A DNA stretch of 64,000 nt from Phycisphaerales bacterium (GTDB lineage Bacteria; Planctomycetota; Phycisphaerae; Phycisphaerales; UBA1924): contig JABWBB010000005.1 in assembly GCA_013360675.1 (NCBI GenBank), forward strand, positions 1-64,000, in the 5' to 3' direction. Position 1 is the first letter of the stretch. Every line of letters starts with the position of its first letter. The notes under the pieces were generated by a model that ran no database searches, was not told the DNA's origin, and saw nothing but the letters and a program-made list of their open reading frames with translations. A program made the translations under genes and the position numbers. Below, piece by piece: positions 53,881-64,000 of the stretch.

Positions 53881-54846
53881 ATGAATCGCATCACGAGCGG
53901 CACAAGCATCACGACGGCCTTTGTCCTTGCCCTGGCCGGCGCCACGACGGGCGTGCAGGCGCAGCAGGCCGCATCGATGGGCACCGGCGCGACGCTCACC
54001 AGCACGCACCCCAAGCGCGACACGGCGAACCGGATGATGCGTCCCATCACCATCGAGTTCAGCCAGACTCGCCTCGAGGACGTGATGAAGTTCCTCGCCG
54101 ACGTGACCACCGCCGACATCGAGGTGATGTGGACCGACAACCAGAACGTGACAGGCCTCGACAAGGACACCGAGATCACGCTGACCTCGCGCGGGGCCAG
54201 CGCCCTGGCCGTGCTCGAGAAGGTGCTCGAAAAGGCCGCGACGGATTCGGCGGGCACGGGCGGCAACACGTGGCAGTTGACGCCGTCGGGCACGCTGCAG
54301 GTCGGGCCCAAGGCCCGCCTCAACCGCTGGAAGCGCGTCGAGGTCTACCCCATCGGCGATCTGCTGCTCGATCTGCCCGTCTATAACGACGCGCCCGAGT
54401 TTGACCTGCAGGCCGTGCTCCAGGGTGCGCAGCAGGGCGGCGGCGGCGGCGGCCAGAGCCCCTTCCAGACCGAGCAGAACCAGGACCGCGACACCCGCAC
54501 CCAGGAAGAAAAGGCCCGCGATCTCATCAGCATTCTCACCCGCCTCGTCGAACCCGAGCAGTGGGCCGACGGCGGGGGCGACGGCGGCACCATCACCTTC
54601 TTCCAGGGCAGCCTGCTCGTCAACGCCGCCGATTACATGCACCGCGAACTCGCCGGATATCCCTGGTGGCCCAAGAGCCGCACCCGCATCGCCATGGCCA
54701 AAGGGCGGCGCTACGTCACCCTCAGCGGCGACGCGACCCTCGGCAAGGTCGACGGGATGATCAATGTCCCCGTCACCGGTGCCGTGCCCGGACAGGGCGG
54801 TGGCGGTGGCGGCAACAACCCGCCCGATCCGCTCGGGCCTGGTTGA
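53881..54846 (+). CDS. Exported secretin-N-domain-like protein with Gly-rich stretches
   Basis: A 321-residue exported protein: signal peptide SITTAFVLALAGATTGVQAQ, then IEFSQTRLEDVMKFLADVTT, a pattern resembling the secretin N-domain/STN fold, and two Gly-rich linkers (QQGGGGGGQ near 180 and PGQGGGGGGNNPP at the end). The rest is beta-rich. Function is not known; it may act with a secretion system, but the secretin itself is not in the window. A start at 53785 is possible but the peptide before 53881 is low-complexity. Confidence 0.6.
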   Translation: MNRITSGTSITTAFVLALAGATTGVQAQQAASMGTGATLTSTHPKRDTANRMMRPITIEFSQTRLEDVMKFLADVTTADIEVMWTDNQNVTGLDKDTEITLTSRGASALAVLEKVLEKAATDSAGTGGNTWQLTPSGTLQVGPKARLNRWKRVEVYPIGDLLLDLPVYNDAPEFDLQAVLQGAQQGGGGGGQSPFQTEQNQDRDTRTQEEKARDLISILTRLVEPEQWADGGGDGGTITFFQGSLLVNAADYMHRELAGYPWWPKSRTRIAMAKGRRYVTLSGDATLGKVDGMINVPVTGAVPGQGGGGGGNNPPDPLGPG

Positions 54847-54894
54847 TCAGGCCGCTTGAACAATACGCGAACGCGTCACCAAGAGTGATATGCG

Positions 54895-54924
54895 AAAGAG
54901 AGGCGATGGCCTCTCTTTTTTTTT
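54895..54924 (+). terminator. Rho-independent terminator
   Basis: AAAGAGAGGC (54895-54904) pairs with GCCTCTCTTT (54909-54918) around GATG and runs into a T tract, 48 bases after the exported protein gene. Confidence 0.9.
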
Positions 54925-54948
54925 CGTATCAACTCGGAGCGGGGGTTA

Positions 54949-55155
54949 GGCGGGCGGCTTCTCTGCCGCTTCTTCTTCCACTACCCAATCTCGTGGGGCA
55001 GGCGGCCCGCCTGTCCCCTCCATTTCATACCCTTCATTCAGACCCCGTACCTCTCGCAGAGTGCCCGAGAAGAAGGGGTAGGGGCAGGCGGGCCGCCTGC
55101 CCCACGAGGGAGTGAAGGGGAAGAGGCAGAGGCAGAAGCGGATGATCCGCCCGCC
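54949..55155. repeat. Nested inverted-repeat element with perfect 23-bp arms
   Basis: Arms 54991-55013 and 55085-55107 are perfect 23-bp inverted copies, 71 bases apart, and each is nearly a palindrome itself around GGCAGGCGG. A perfect 9-bp outer pair, GGCGGGCGG (54949-54957) and CCGCCCGCC (55147-55155), and weaker pairing between them extend the structure to about 207 bases. It lies between the exported protein gene and the end of gcvP, with no reading frame. It resembles REP- or MITE-like elements. Confidence 0.65.
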
Positions 55156-55213
55156 CCTCGAACGTGTGGCGTGACGAAAGCACCAGCCCCCGCGGCGGGG
55201 CGCTGAAGCGAAC

Positions 55214-58156
<2,943 letters not shown>

Positions 58157-58224
58157 GGCGGGTTCGCGATCTCTCTTCGTGGGGACGCCGCGGGGAACAC
58201 CCACCGGCAGCGGGCGTAACTCTA

Positions 58225-58240
58225 GGGGGCGTACGTCCCC
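58225..58240. promoter_or_regulatory. Near-palindrome between divergent gcvP and M28 peptidase genes
   Basis: gggggcgtacgtcccc, seven of eight base pairs symmetric around GTAC, in the 167-base gap between the two divergent starts. It could be an operator; no known regulator site is matched. Confidence 0.3.
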
Positions 58241-58323
58241 GCTTGGCGGCGCGTACCCTCGTGCTGACGCGTTGACATGGGTGTACGCGTTCCCGGCCCT
58301 GGGCCTTGCCCCGGAGACTCCTG

Positions 58324-60345
58324 ATGCGCACTCGTCGAATCGTTCGCTCGGCATGGATCCTGGTCCTTGGCGCGATGACGCTGGGTTTGGGGCATGGTGT
58401 CGCCATGGCCGCGGCGCCGTCCGCCCTTGTCGATCCCAAGACCACCCCCGCCACGCTCGACGAGCTGGCGGCGGATATCAATACCTATCGCCAGCACATC
58501 AACACGCTGGCCAACCCGTTCTTCGAGGGGCGTGCCCCCGGCACGGACGGGATCCAGCGCGCCGCGGACTACATCGAGTTTCATTTCAAACGCCACAATC
58601 TTGAGCCGGCCTTCACGGGTAGCGGCGACGACGCCCCCAGGACCTATCGCCAGCCCTTCCAGGCACCCGATTCGCTCCGCCCGGGCGACACGCTCAAAGT
58701 TCGCATGCAGGCCCTCTCGTACACCATCGCCGGGGCACCCGGGCCCGCCCTCAAGCCCGAGCGTGATTTCAGCGTCATCGGGTATTCGGGCAGCGCGACG
58801 GTCAGCGGGCCGCTGGTCTTCGTGGGCTACGGCATCGAGAAGGGACGCGAGGACTACACCAGCTTCCCCAAGGACCTTGACCTGAGCGGCTCGATCGCGC
58901 TGCTCATGCGCTTCGAGCCCATGAACGACGAGGGCAAGAGCCGCTGGGCCAACCGGGGCTGGTCGCCCTCGTCCACGCTCGAGGAGAAGCTCAAGGCCGT
59001 CGCCTCGCGCAAGCCCGCGGCGATCATCCTGGTGAACCCGCCCGGCGTAGCCGACGCCCGCGTGGGCAAACTCGAAGGGCTGGAACTGCGCGGGCGTCGC
59101 CCGATCGACGTCCCCGTGGTGATGGCCTCGCCCGAGAGCATCGACGCGCTCCTCGCGGGCGCCACCTCGGGCGATACCACGCTGCTGAAGCTCCGCCAGA
59201 CCGCCGACGAGGGGACCAGCACCGCGACCTTCGGCAACGTGAGCGTCAGCGTGGATGTCACGCTCGACCGCGTGAAACTGATGAGCGATAACATGGGCGG
59301 GATCCTGCGCGGACGCGGCACCCTGGCCGACGAGTACATCGTCATCGGATCGCACTACGACCACGTCGGCTACGGGTACTTCGGCTCGCGCGATTCCAGG
59401 GGTCGCGGCGTGCTCCACCCGGGCGCTGACGACAACGGCTCGGGCACGTCGGGCATGCTCACGCTGGTGGGCAAGCTCGCCGCGGCGTACGCCGATCTCC
59501 CCGCCGATGCCAACGTGCGTTCGATCCTCTTCCTGGGCTTCTCGGCCGAAGAATCGGGCCTCAACGGGTCGCGCTTCTATTGCGAGAACCCCCCCTTCCC
59601 CCTCGCCAAGCACTACCTCATGATCAACATGGACATGATCGGCCGCCTGCGCGACAAGCCCCCGATGGAGCTGGGCGGCGTGGGCACGGCCGAGGGGCTC
59701 AAGGAATGGCTGGCCCCCTACGTCGATAACGCGGGGTTCAAGATCGCGCAGAAGAACTCGGGCTTTGGCCCGTCGGATCACGCGAGTTTCACCGCCGTCA
59801 AGGTGCCCGCGCTCTTCTTCTTCACCGGCCTGCACGACGAGTACCACATGCCGACGGACGTCGCCTCGCTCATCAACGTCGAGGGGGCGGCGAAGGTCTG
59901 CGACCTGGTCTACCGCGTGGCCCTGGGCGCGGCGATGCGTCCCGAAGCCTTGGTGTGGACCAGCGGCGCACGCCGTGAGCGCGAGCCCGCCGAGACAGCA
60001 CCCGCCGAAGCACCCACCGCGCAGGCCCCGCAGGATCAGCCCGGCCCCTCGCCCCTGGGCGGCGTGAGTGTGCGCTTTGGGATCTCGCCGGGTGATTACA
60101 GCGGCGAAGAACCGGGCGTGCTGGTGGGCGAGGTGCTGGAGAACCTGCCCGCGGCCAAGGCCGGCCTGCTCAAGGGCGACCTGATGGTCTCGTGGAACGG
60201 GACGAAACTCGAGCGCGTGGAGGACTGGATGCCCCTGCTGCGTGCGCATAAGCCCGGCGACAAGGTGACGATCATCGTGAAGCGCGACGGGAGGGACGTC
60301 ACGCTTGAGGCGACGCTGACGGGTCGCCAGCAGCAGAACCAGTAA
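58324..60345 (+). CDS. Secreted M28-family metallopeptidase with PA and PDZ domains
   Basis: A 673-residue exported aminopeptidase-like protein. Signal peptide ([19 protein letters not shown]), a PA-like insert (about 130-300), and the M28 zinc site: [10 protein letters not shown], the bridging Asp in [25 protein letters not shown] and [11 protein letters not shown]-terminal PDZ domain (about 580-665) follows a Pro-rich linker. It likely trims peptides outside the cytoplasm. Confidence 0.88.
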   Translation: MRTRRIVRSAWILVLGAMTLGLGHGVAMAAAPSALVDPKTTPATLDELAADINTYRQHINTLANPFFEGRAPGTDGIQRAADYIEFHFKRHNLEPAFTGSGDDAPRTYRQPFQAPDSLRPGDTLKVRMQALSYTIAGAPGPALKPERDFSVIGYSGSATVSGPLVFVGYGIEKGREDYTSFPKDLDLSGSIALLMRFEPMNDEGKSRWANRGWSPSSTLEEKLKAVASRKPAAIILVNPPGVADARVGKLEGLELRGRRPIDVPVVMASPESIDALLAGATSGDTTLLKLRQTADEGTSTATFGNVSVSVDVTLDRVKLMSDNMGGILRGRGTLADEYIVIGSHYDHVGYGYFGSRDSRGRGVLHPGADDNGSGTSGMLTLVGKLAAAYADLPADANVRSILFLGFSAEESGLNGSRFYCENPPFPLAKHYLMINMDMIGRLRDKPPMELGGVGTAEGLKEWLAPYVDNAGFKIAQKNSGFGPSDHASFTAVKVPALFFFTGLHDEYHMPTDVASLINVEGAAKVCDLVYRVALGAAMRPEALVWTSGARREREPAETAPAEAPTAQAPQDQPGPSPLGGVSVRFGISPGDYSGEEPGVLVGEVLENLPAAKAGLLKGDLMVSWNGTKLERVEDWMPLLRAHKPGDKVTIIVKRDGRDVTLEATLTGRQQQNQ

Positions 60346-60359
60346 CACGCCAGTTGGCG

Positions 60360-60956
60360 TCAGTTCGACCCAGGCACGAACCAGCGCAGTTTCCAGTTGC
60401 CCTTCTCGAGCACCATGTCGAACCCGCCCCAGTAGAGGCCCTGGGCGGCGATGCCCTTGATCTCGACGCGTTGCACCCGCGTGTCGATCCGCGTGCTGCG
60501 CACACCCGGGGTGTATTCGGCGTAGGGCATCAGGTCGAAGAGCATGCGGATGTCCTCGAAGCGGGCCTTCAGGCGGTCGAAGGCCTCGCCCTCGTCGAGC
60601 CCGTTGGCGCGGAACTCGTCGCGCGTGCACTCGCTCAGGACCTGCTGGGTGAAGAGCTCTTTCTCGTCATCGCGCAGCGTGATGTAGATGTGCGACATGA
60701 GGTGCCGCCCGGACTTGGCCAGCAGCAGCGGCTTGCCCTGCTCATCCTCGACGCGGATCTTGTTGTCGGGCACCTTGGTGGGGTCGCTGTACTCGCCGTA
60801 ATCGCGCACGACGGGCATGCCCGACTGCGCCCCGGCGACATTGCCGAGCATCGGGTTCCACTTGACGACCTTGCGCTCCTGCTGGCACCCAACCAACAGG
60901 GATACGCAAGCGATCGCCGCGAACCCAAGCGCCGTGCTCGTGGGGAGACGGATCAC
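60360..60956 (-). CDS. Lipoprotein of unknown function
   Basis: A 198-residue predicted lipoprotein with lipobox LVGC near residue 24. The rest is a mixed alpha/beta domain with no known family. Its start overlaps the nadB stop (ATGA), so it is translationally coupled to NAD synthesis, for no evident reason. Confidence 0.7.
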   Translation of the reverse strand: MIRLPTSTALGFAAIACVSLLVGCQQERKVVKWNPMLGNVAGAQSGMPVVRDYGEYSDPTKVPDNKIRVEDEQGKPLLLAKSGRHLMSHIYITLRDDEKELFTQQVLSECTRDEFRANGLDEGEAFDRLKARFEDIRMLFDLMPYAEYTPGVRSTRIDTRVQRVEIKGIAAQGLYWGGFDMVLEKGNWKLRWFVPGSN

Positions 60957-62614
60957 GCCTTGACCTCCTGCACGGGCGCGGTACGGGGCGTTTCATCGCC
61001 GCGACGCCACAGATCGTGCACGCGGAGCGCGGGGTTCACATCGGGGAAGTCGCTCCGCGTGTGGCACCCGCGGCTCTCGGTACGCCACGCCGCCGACCTC
61101 ACCACCAGCGATGCGGCCAGCAGCATGTTCTGCGTCTCCCACCCGGCGGGATCGTCGAAGATCTTGTCGAGGGTGTAGCGAGCCCAGAAGTCGATCATGT
61201 CGGCGACGCCCTCGAGGCGCGAGGCGGTGCGCTCGATGCCCACGTTGCGCCACATCGCCGAGCGCAGGCTCGAGCGCACGTCGGCCAGGTCGAGTTCGCC
61301 ACGGTCGCTGGGGCGGATATCGCTGACCACGCCCACGGGACCGTGACGGGCCGTGCCGTTGCCTGCACGCGCCGCTCGCCCCGCGACATTCCCCACGCGT
61401 TCGCCCAGCACCAGCCCCTCGAGCAGCGAGTTGCTCGCCAGGCGGTTGGCGCCGTGCAGCCCCGTCGAGGCCGCCTCGCCCACGGCGTAGAGCCCGGGGA
61501 CGTCGGTCTCGCCGTCGACCCCCGCCCGCACGCCACCGCCCATGTAGTGGGCCGCCGGATGAACGGGGATGAGGTCCTTGCCCGCGTTGAGGTCGAAGCG
61601 GCGCAGGAGCGACGCGATTCCCGGGAAACGCGACTCGAAATCGGCGACATGGCGGCAATCAAGCCAGACGTGCGCGCCGCCCTGGTTGGCGATCTGGCGC
61701 ACGATCGCACGGCTGACCACGTCGCGCGGGGCCAGTTCCGCCAGCGGGTGAACCTCGGGCATGAATCGACGTTCACCCGCGTCGAGCAGGTGCGCCCCCG
61801 CGCCGCGGATGGCCTCGGTGATCAGCGCACGGCTTGCGCCCGCGAGGTAAAGCGTCGTCGGATGGAACTGCACAAAGGCCATGTCACTCAGCGTCGCCCC
61901 CGCGCGATAGGCCATCGCCAGCCCATCGCCCGTGGCGATGGTCGGGTTGCTCGTCTCGCGGTAGAGCACGCCCGCGCCGCCGGTGGCCAGGATCGTGGCC
62001 CCGGCCCAGATCACCTGCAGGCCGTAGCGCGGGTGATGCGTGATCGCGCCCAGCACGGGCGAGCCGGGTTCGCCGCTGACGGTGATGAGATCGAGCGCGA
62101 AGCAGCGATCAAAGAGGCGGATGTTTCCCGCTCGCCTTGCCCGCTCGATGAGCACGCGCTGCAGTTCGGCCCCCGTAGCGTCGCCGTCGCTGTGCACGAT
62201 GCGCGGGGCCGAGTGGCCCCCCTCGCGACCCAGGGCGGGCTTGTCGCCCGATTGATCCAGCCTCATGCCCCACGCGATGAGTTGCGCGATCGCCTCGGGC
62301 CCGCCTTGAACCACGCTCCGCACGACGGGTTCATCGCACAGCCCCGCCCCCGCGCTGAGCGTGTCGGCGATGTGGGCGTCGGGCGTGTCGGTGGGATCGA
62401 GCGTGACCGCGATGCCCCCCTGGGCCCACGCCGTGTTGCTCGTGTCGAGCGTCCCTTTGGCCAGGACGATGGCGTCGCCCTGCTCGCCCGCGGCGATCGC
62501 CGCCCGGAGCCCCGCCACGCCCGCACCGATCACCAGCGTTCCCGTGAAAATCTGCGGCAGCAGCGACGACCGGAATGGGATCAGGTACCGACGTTGGTCG
62601 AGTTGCCCGTCCAT
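60953..62614 (-). CDS. nadB: L-aspartate oxidase
   Basis: A 553-residue flavoenzyme oxidising aspartate to iminoaspartate, the first step of de novo NAD synthesis. FAD-binding TLVIGAGVAGLRAAIAAGE, GREGGHSAPRIVHSDGDATG and GVRAGVDGETDVPGLYAVGE are all seen. nadA and nadC are not in the window. The ATG at 62614 is used. Confidence 0.94.
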   Translation of the reverse strand: MDGQLDQRRYLIPFRSSLLPQIFTGTLVIGAGVAGLRAAIAAGEQGDAIVLAKGTLDTSNTAWAQGGIAVTLDPTDTPDAHIADTLSAGAGLCDEPVVRSVVQGGPEAIAQLIAWGMRLDQSGDKPALGREGGHSAPRIVHSDGDATGAELQRVLIERARRAGNIRLFDRCFALDLITVSGEPGSPVLGAITHHPRYGLQVIWAGATILATGGAGVLYRETSNPTIATGDGLAMAYRAGATLSDMAFVQFHPTTLYLAGASRALITEAIRGAGAHLLDAGERRFMPEVHPLAELAPRDVVSRAIVRQIANQGGAHVWLDCRHVADFESRFPGIASLLRRFDLNAGKDLIPVHPAAHYMGGGVRAGVDGETDVPGLYAVGEAASTGLHGANRLASNSLLEGLVLGERVGNVAGRAARAGNGTARHGPVGVVSDIRPSDRGELDLADVRSSLRSAMWRNVGIERTASRLEGVADMIDFWARYTLDKIFDDPAGWETQNMLLAASLVVRSAAWRTESRGCHTRSDFPDVNPALRVHDLWRRGDETPRTAPVQEVKA

Positions 62615-62690
62615 CCGTACGAATGCTCCTCGTGCGGCCAATGCCCGACGCGAGCAGCGCGCGGGCCAACACGTGCAGGCTCAGCGGTGA

Positions 62691-63434
62691 TTACCCGCCG
62701 CAGCAGCCGCCCTTGCCTTGACCCTGGCTCTGGCCCTTGCTCTTGGTGCCGCCGCAGCACCCGCCCGAGTCTTCCTCGTCGCACTCGGCGGCGGGCCCGA
62801 GCATGCGGTCGAGTTTGAGGGTGAGGAAACGGGCATGATGCTCGAGATGCCACGCCGCCCCGGCGACCATCGTGCGGATGGTCTGCGGGCCGCGCTCGGG
62901 GTGCATGGCCTTGCGCTCCCACTGGTCTTCGCTGAGCGTCATGAGCCAGTGCCCGGTCCACTGACGCAGCGTGTGGATGACAGCCAGATGCCCGCCCAGG
63001 GCGTGCATCACGCGCCCCTCGTCGGCCTCGGGGTCGTCGGCGTACCCCTCGTGCACGTGCCCGTAGAGGTTGGAGTCGATGAATGCGTTCTCGTCCCAGA
63101 CCGCCAGGACGGGCGATTCTTCCGCCGCCGCCCGGCGGAACCGATGCACATACGCCAGTTCGGCGTCGGCGAGGTGGCCCACCAGCACGCGGACGGGCCA
63201 CTGGCCCACGCCCGCGTCGGGCAGGAAGGCCTGGTCGATCTTGCGTTCATCCAAATCGAACACGCGCCGATCAATGTTCTCGATCCCCCGGCGATACCGC
63301 GAAACCAGCGCCAAGATGGGCAGTTCGGCGATCTGCTCCCGGGGCATCGTGGCAAGCGGGGCTTTCATGCCCCCGCCGCCGCAGCACCCGGACTTGGTTT
63401 GGCCTTCGTGTTGATCGTGATCGTGGCAGGACAT
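62691..63434 (-). CDS. DinB-like four-helix protein with Cys-Cys-Gly-Gly motifs at both ends
   Basis: A 247-residue protein. The middle (about 40-215) resembles the DinB/YfiT metal-binding helix bundle, with His in LVGHLADAE and in HLEHHARF. Both ends carry extra motifs: SCHDHDQHE and GCCGGGG at the N-terminus, and GGCCGGTKS plus a final GGCCGG. These Cys/His clusters suggest metal binding or tethering. It lies 76 bases upstream of nadB on the same strand. Function unknown. Confidence 0.65.
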   Translation of the reverse strand: MSCHDHDQHEGQTKSGCCGGGGMKAPLATMPREQIAELPILALVSRYRRGIENIDRRVFDLDERKIDQAFLPDAGVGQWPVRVLVGHLADAELAYVHRFRRAAAEESPVLAVWDENAFIDSNLYGHVHEGYADDPEADEGRVMHALGGHLAVIHTLRQWTGHWLMTLSEDQWERKAMHPERGPQTIRTMVAGAAWHLEHHARFLTLKLDRMLGPAAECDEEDSGGCCGGTKSKGQSQGQGKGGCCGG

Positions 63435-63480
63435 GGAGCCTCGCTTTCGCCCAGAGTCTAGGGTGCAATCCCTCCACGCC

Positions 63481-63912
63481 ATGGCGTACCGTCAGGCCAT
63501 GACCACCCCCGCCACCCCCGGTACGACCCCCGCGCCCGAGCGTCGCCTGGCCCTGCGTGTCATGCCCCTGCCCCGCGATACGAACCAGTACGGCACGATC
63601 TTCGGCGGGGTGATCATGAGTTACGTCGACCAGGCGGGCATCGTCGAGGCTCGGCGGCATGGGACGCACCGCTGGGTGACCGCCGCGATCGACCGCGTCG
63701 AGTTCCACTCCCCGGTGCGGGTGGGTGATGTGGTCAACTTTTATACACATACGACGCGGCTTGGTCGCACATCCGTGACGGTGTGCATCGAAGTAGAGGC
63801 CGAGCGATACAGCACGGGCGAAACGGTGCGTGTGACGCAGGCCTCGCTGACGGCGGTGGCAGTGGATGAGCAGGGCAAGCCGATCCCATTCAGCGGCACA
63901 CCGACGCTGTGA
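63481..63912 (+). CDS. YciA-type acyl-CoA thioesterase
   Basis: A 143-residue hot-dog fold thioesterase. DTNQYGTIFGGVIMSYVDQAG and the RVEFHSPVRVGDVV strand match the YciA/acyl-CoA thioesterase II group. It would release CoA from acyl-CoAs. A start at 63499 would shorten it by six residues. Confidence 0.85.
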   Translation: MAYRQAMTTPATPGTTPAPERRLALRVMPLPRDTNQYGTIFGGVIMSYVDQAGIVEARRHGTHRWVTAAIDRVEFHSPVRVGDVVNFYTHTTRLGRTSVTVCIEVEAERYSTGETVRVTQASLTAVAVDEQGKPIPFSGTPTL

Positions 63913-64000
63913 ACCGAACCGAACCCTATCGAAAGAGTGACGGGACAAGAACCCGGGGAAATCCGAGCGGGTGGGGCGGTTTGCATCCGGGCGTCAGGGT

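Noticed and set aside
54949-55155. Possible CRISPR array
   Set aside because: The repeats are inverted, only two copies are present and there is no regular spacing or cas gene.
58157-58323. Possible glycine riboswitch upstream of gcvP
   Set aside because: The gap is short and holds no recognisable aptamer pattern; only a short near-palindrome is seen.
58222-60630. Long open frame (802 codons) on the minus strand across the M28 peptidase
   Set aside because: Antisense to a peptidase with a complete zinc site.

Overview
The window looks like a chromosomal piece from a planctomycete, most likely of the class Phycisphaerae. Supporting signs are the very high GC content, paired secreted proteins ending in a VPTPASLALLGLGG-RRRR form of the PEP-CTERM sorting tail, a DUF1580-like helix-turn-helix protein, an unsplit glycine dehydrogenase, a sigma factor paired with a membrane kinase, and retention of mreBCD. 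This placement is inferred from protein families; there is no rRNA gene in the window.

Positions 1 to about 5260 are the right end of an integrated element. A tyrosine recombinase lies against the 3' end of a tRNA-Asp gene. It is followed by a lone PD-(D/E)XK nuclease and a leftward operon of phage-type recombination genes: a DUF1580-like regulator, a Sak4-like ATPase, a DUF669 protein, a RusA resolvase and a small zinc-ribbon protein. An array of GTAACTCG sites, including an 18-bp perfect palindrome, lies upstream of that operon. The left end of the element is outside the window.

From about 5.3 kb onward the content is ordinary chromosome. 5.5-13.6 kb holds two small envelope genes, a lipoprotein/lipid block (accD, lnt, a HEAT-repeat lipoprotein), rpe, a polyprenyl diphosphate synthase, a peptidoglycan amidase and tRNA-Leu. 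13.8-25.3 kb holds the sigma factor/membrane kinase pair and, on the other strand, a coiled-coil gene, mreB-mreC-mreD, a GlmU-like protein and polA. 25.3-36.4 kb holds an FHA-fused secretion/pilus ATPase, serS, a P-type ATPase, an alpha/beta-hydrolase-like protein, an RluD-type pseudouridine synthase, a TPR-like membrane protein, a degenerate TrmE-like GTPase and coaX.

36.5-46.9 kb holds a tightly coupled operon (acidic protein, STAS protein, purN, secreted metallopeptidase), thyX, the tandem sorting-tail proteins, a single-domain asparaginase, a HTH-receiver fusion, aroA and a groES-like gene. 46.9-64 kb holds apt, motAB, an ATP-grasp gene followed by two amidohydrolase-family genes of which the last has lost its metal ligands, sixA, a secreted protein, a nested inverted-repeat element, gcvP, an M28 peptidase, nadB, a Cys-rich DinB-like protein and a YciA-type thioesterase.

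The most unusual content is the tRNA-Asp element with its operator array and nuclease cargo, the enzyme/pseudoenzyme amidohydrolase pair, the intergenic 23-bp inverted repeat near 55 kb, and several proteins with changed catalytic residues (TrmE-like GTPase, CoaX, alpha/beta hydrolase, P-type ATPase). No CRISPR array, rRNA gene or insertion sequence was seen.
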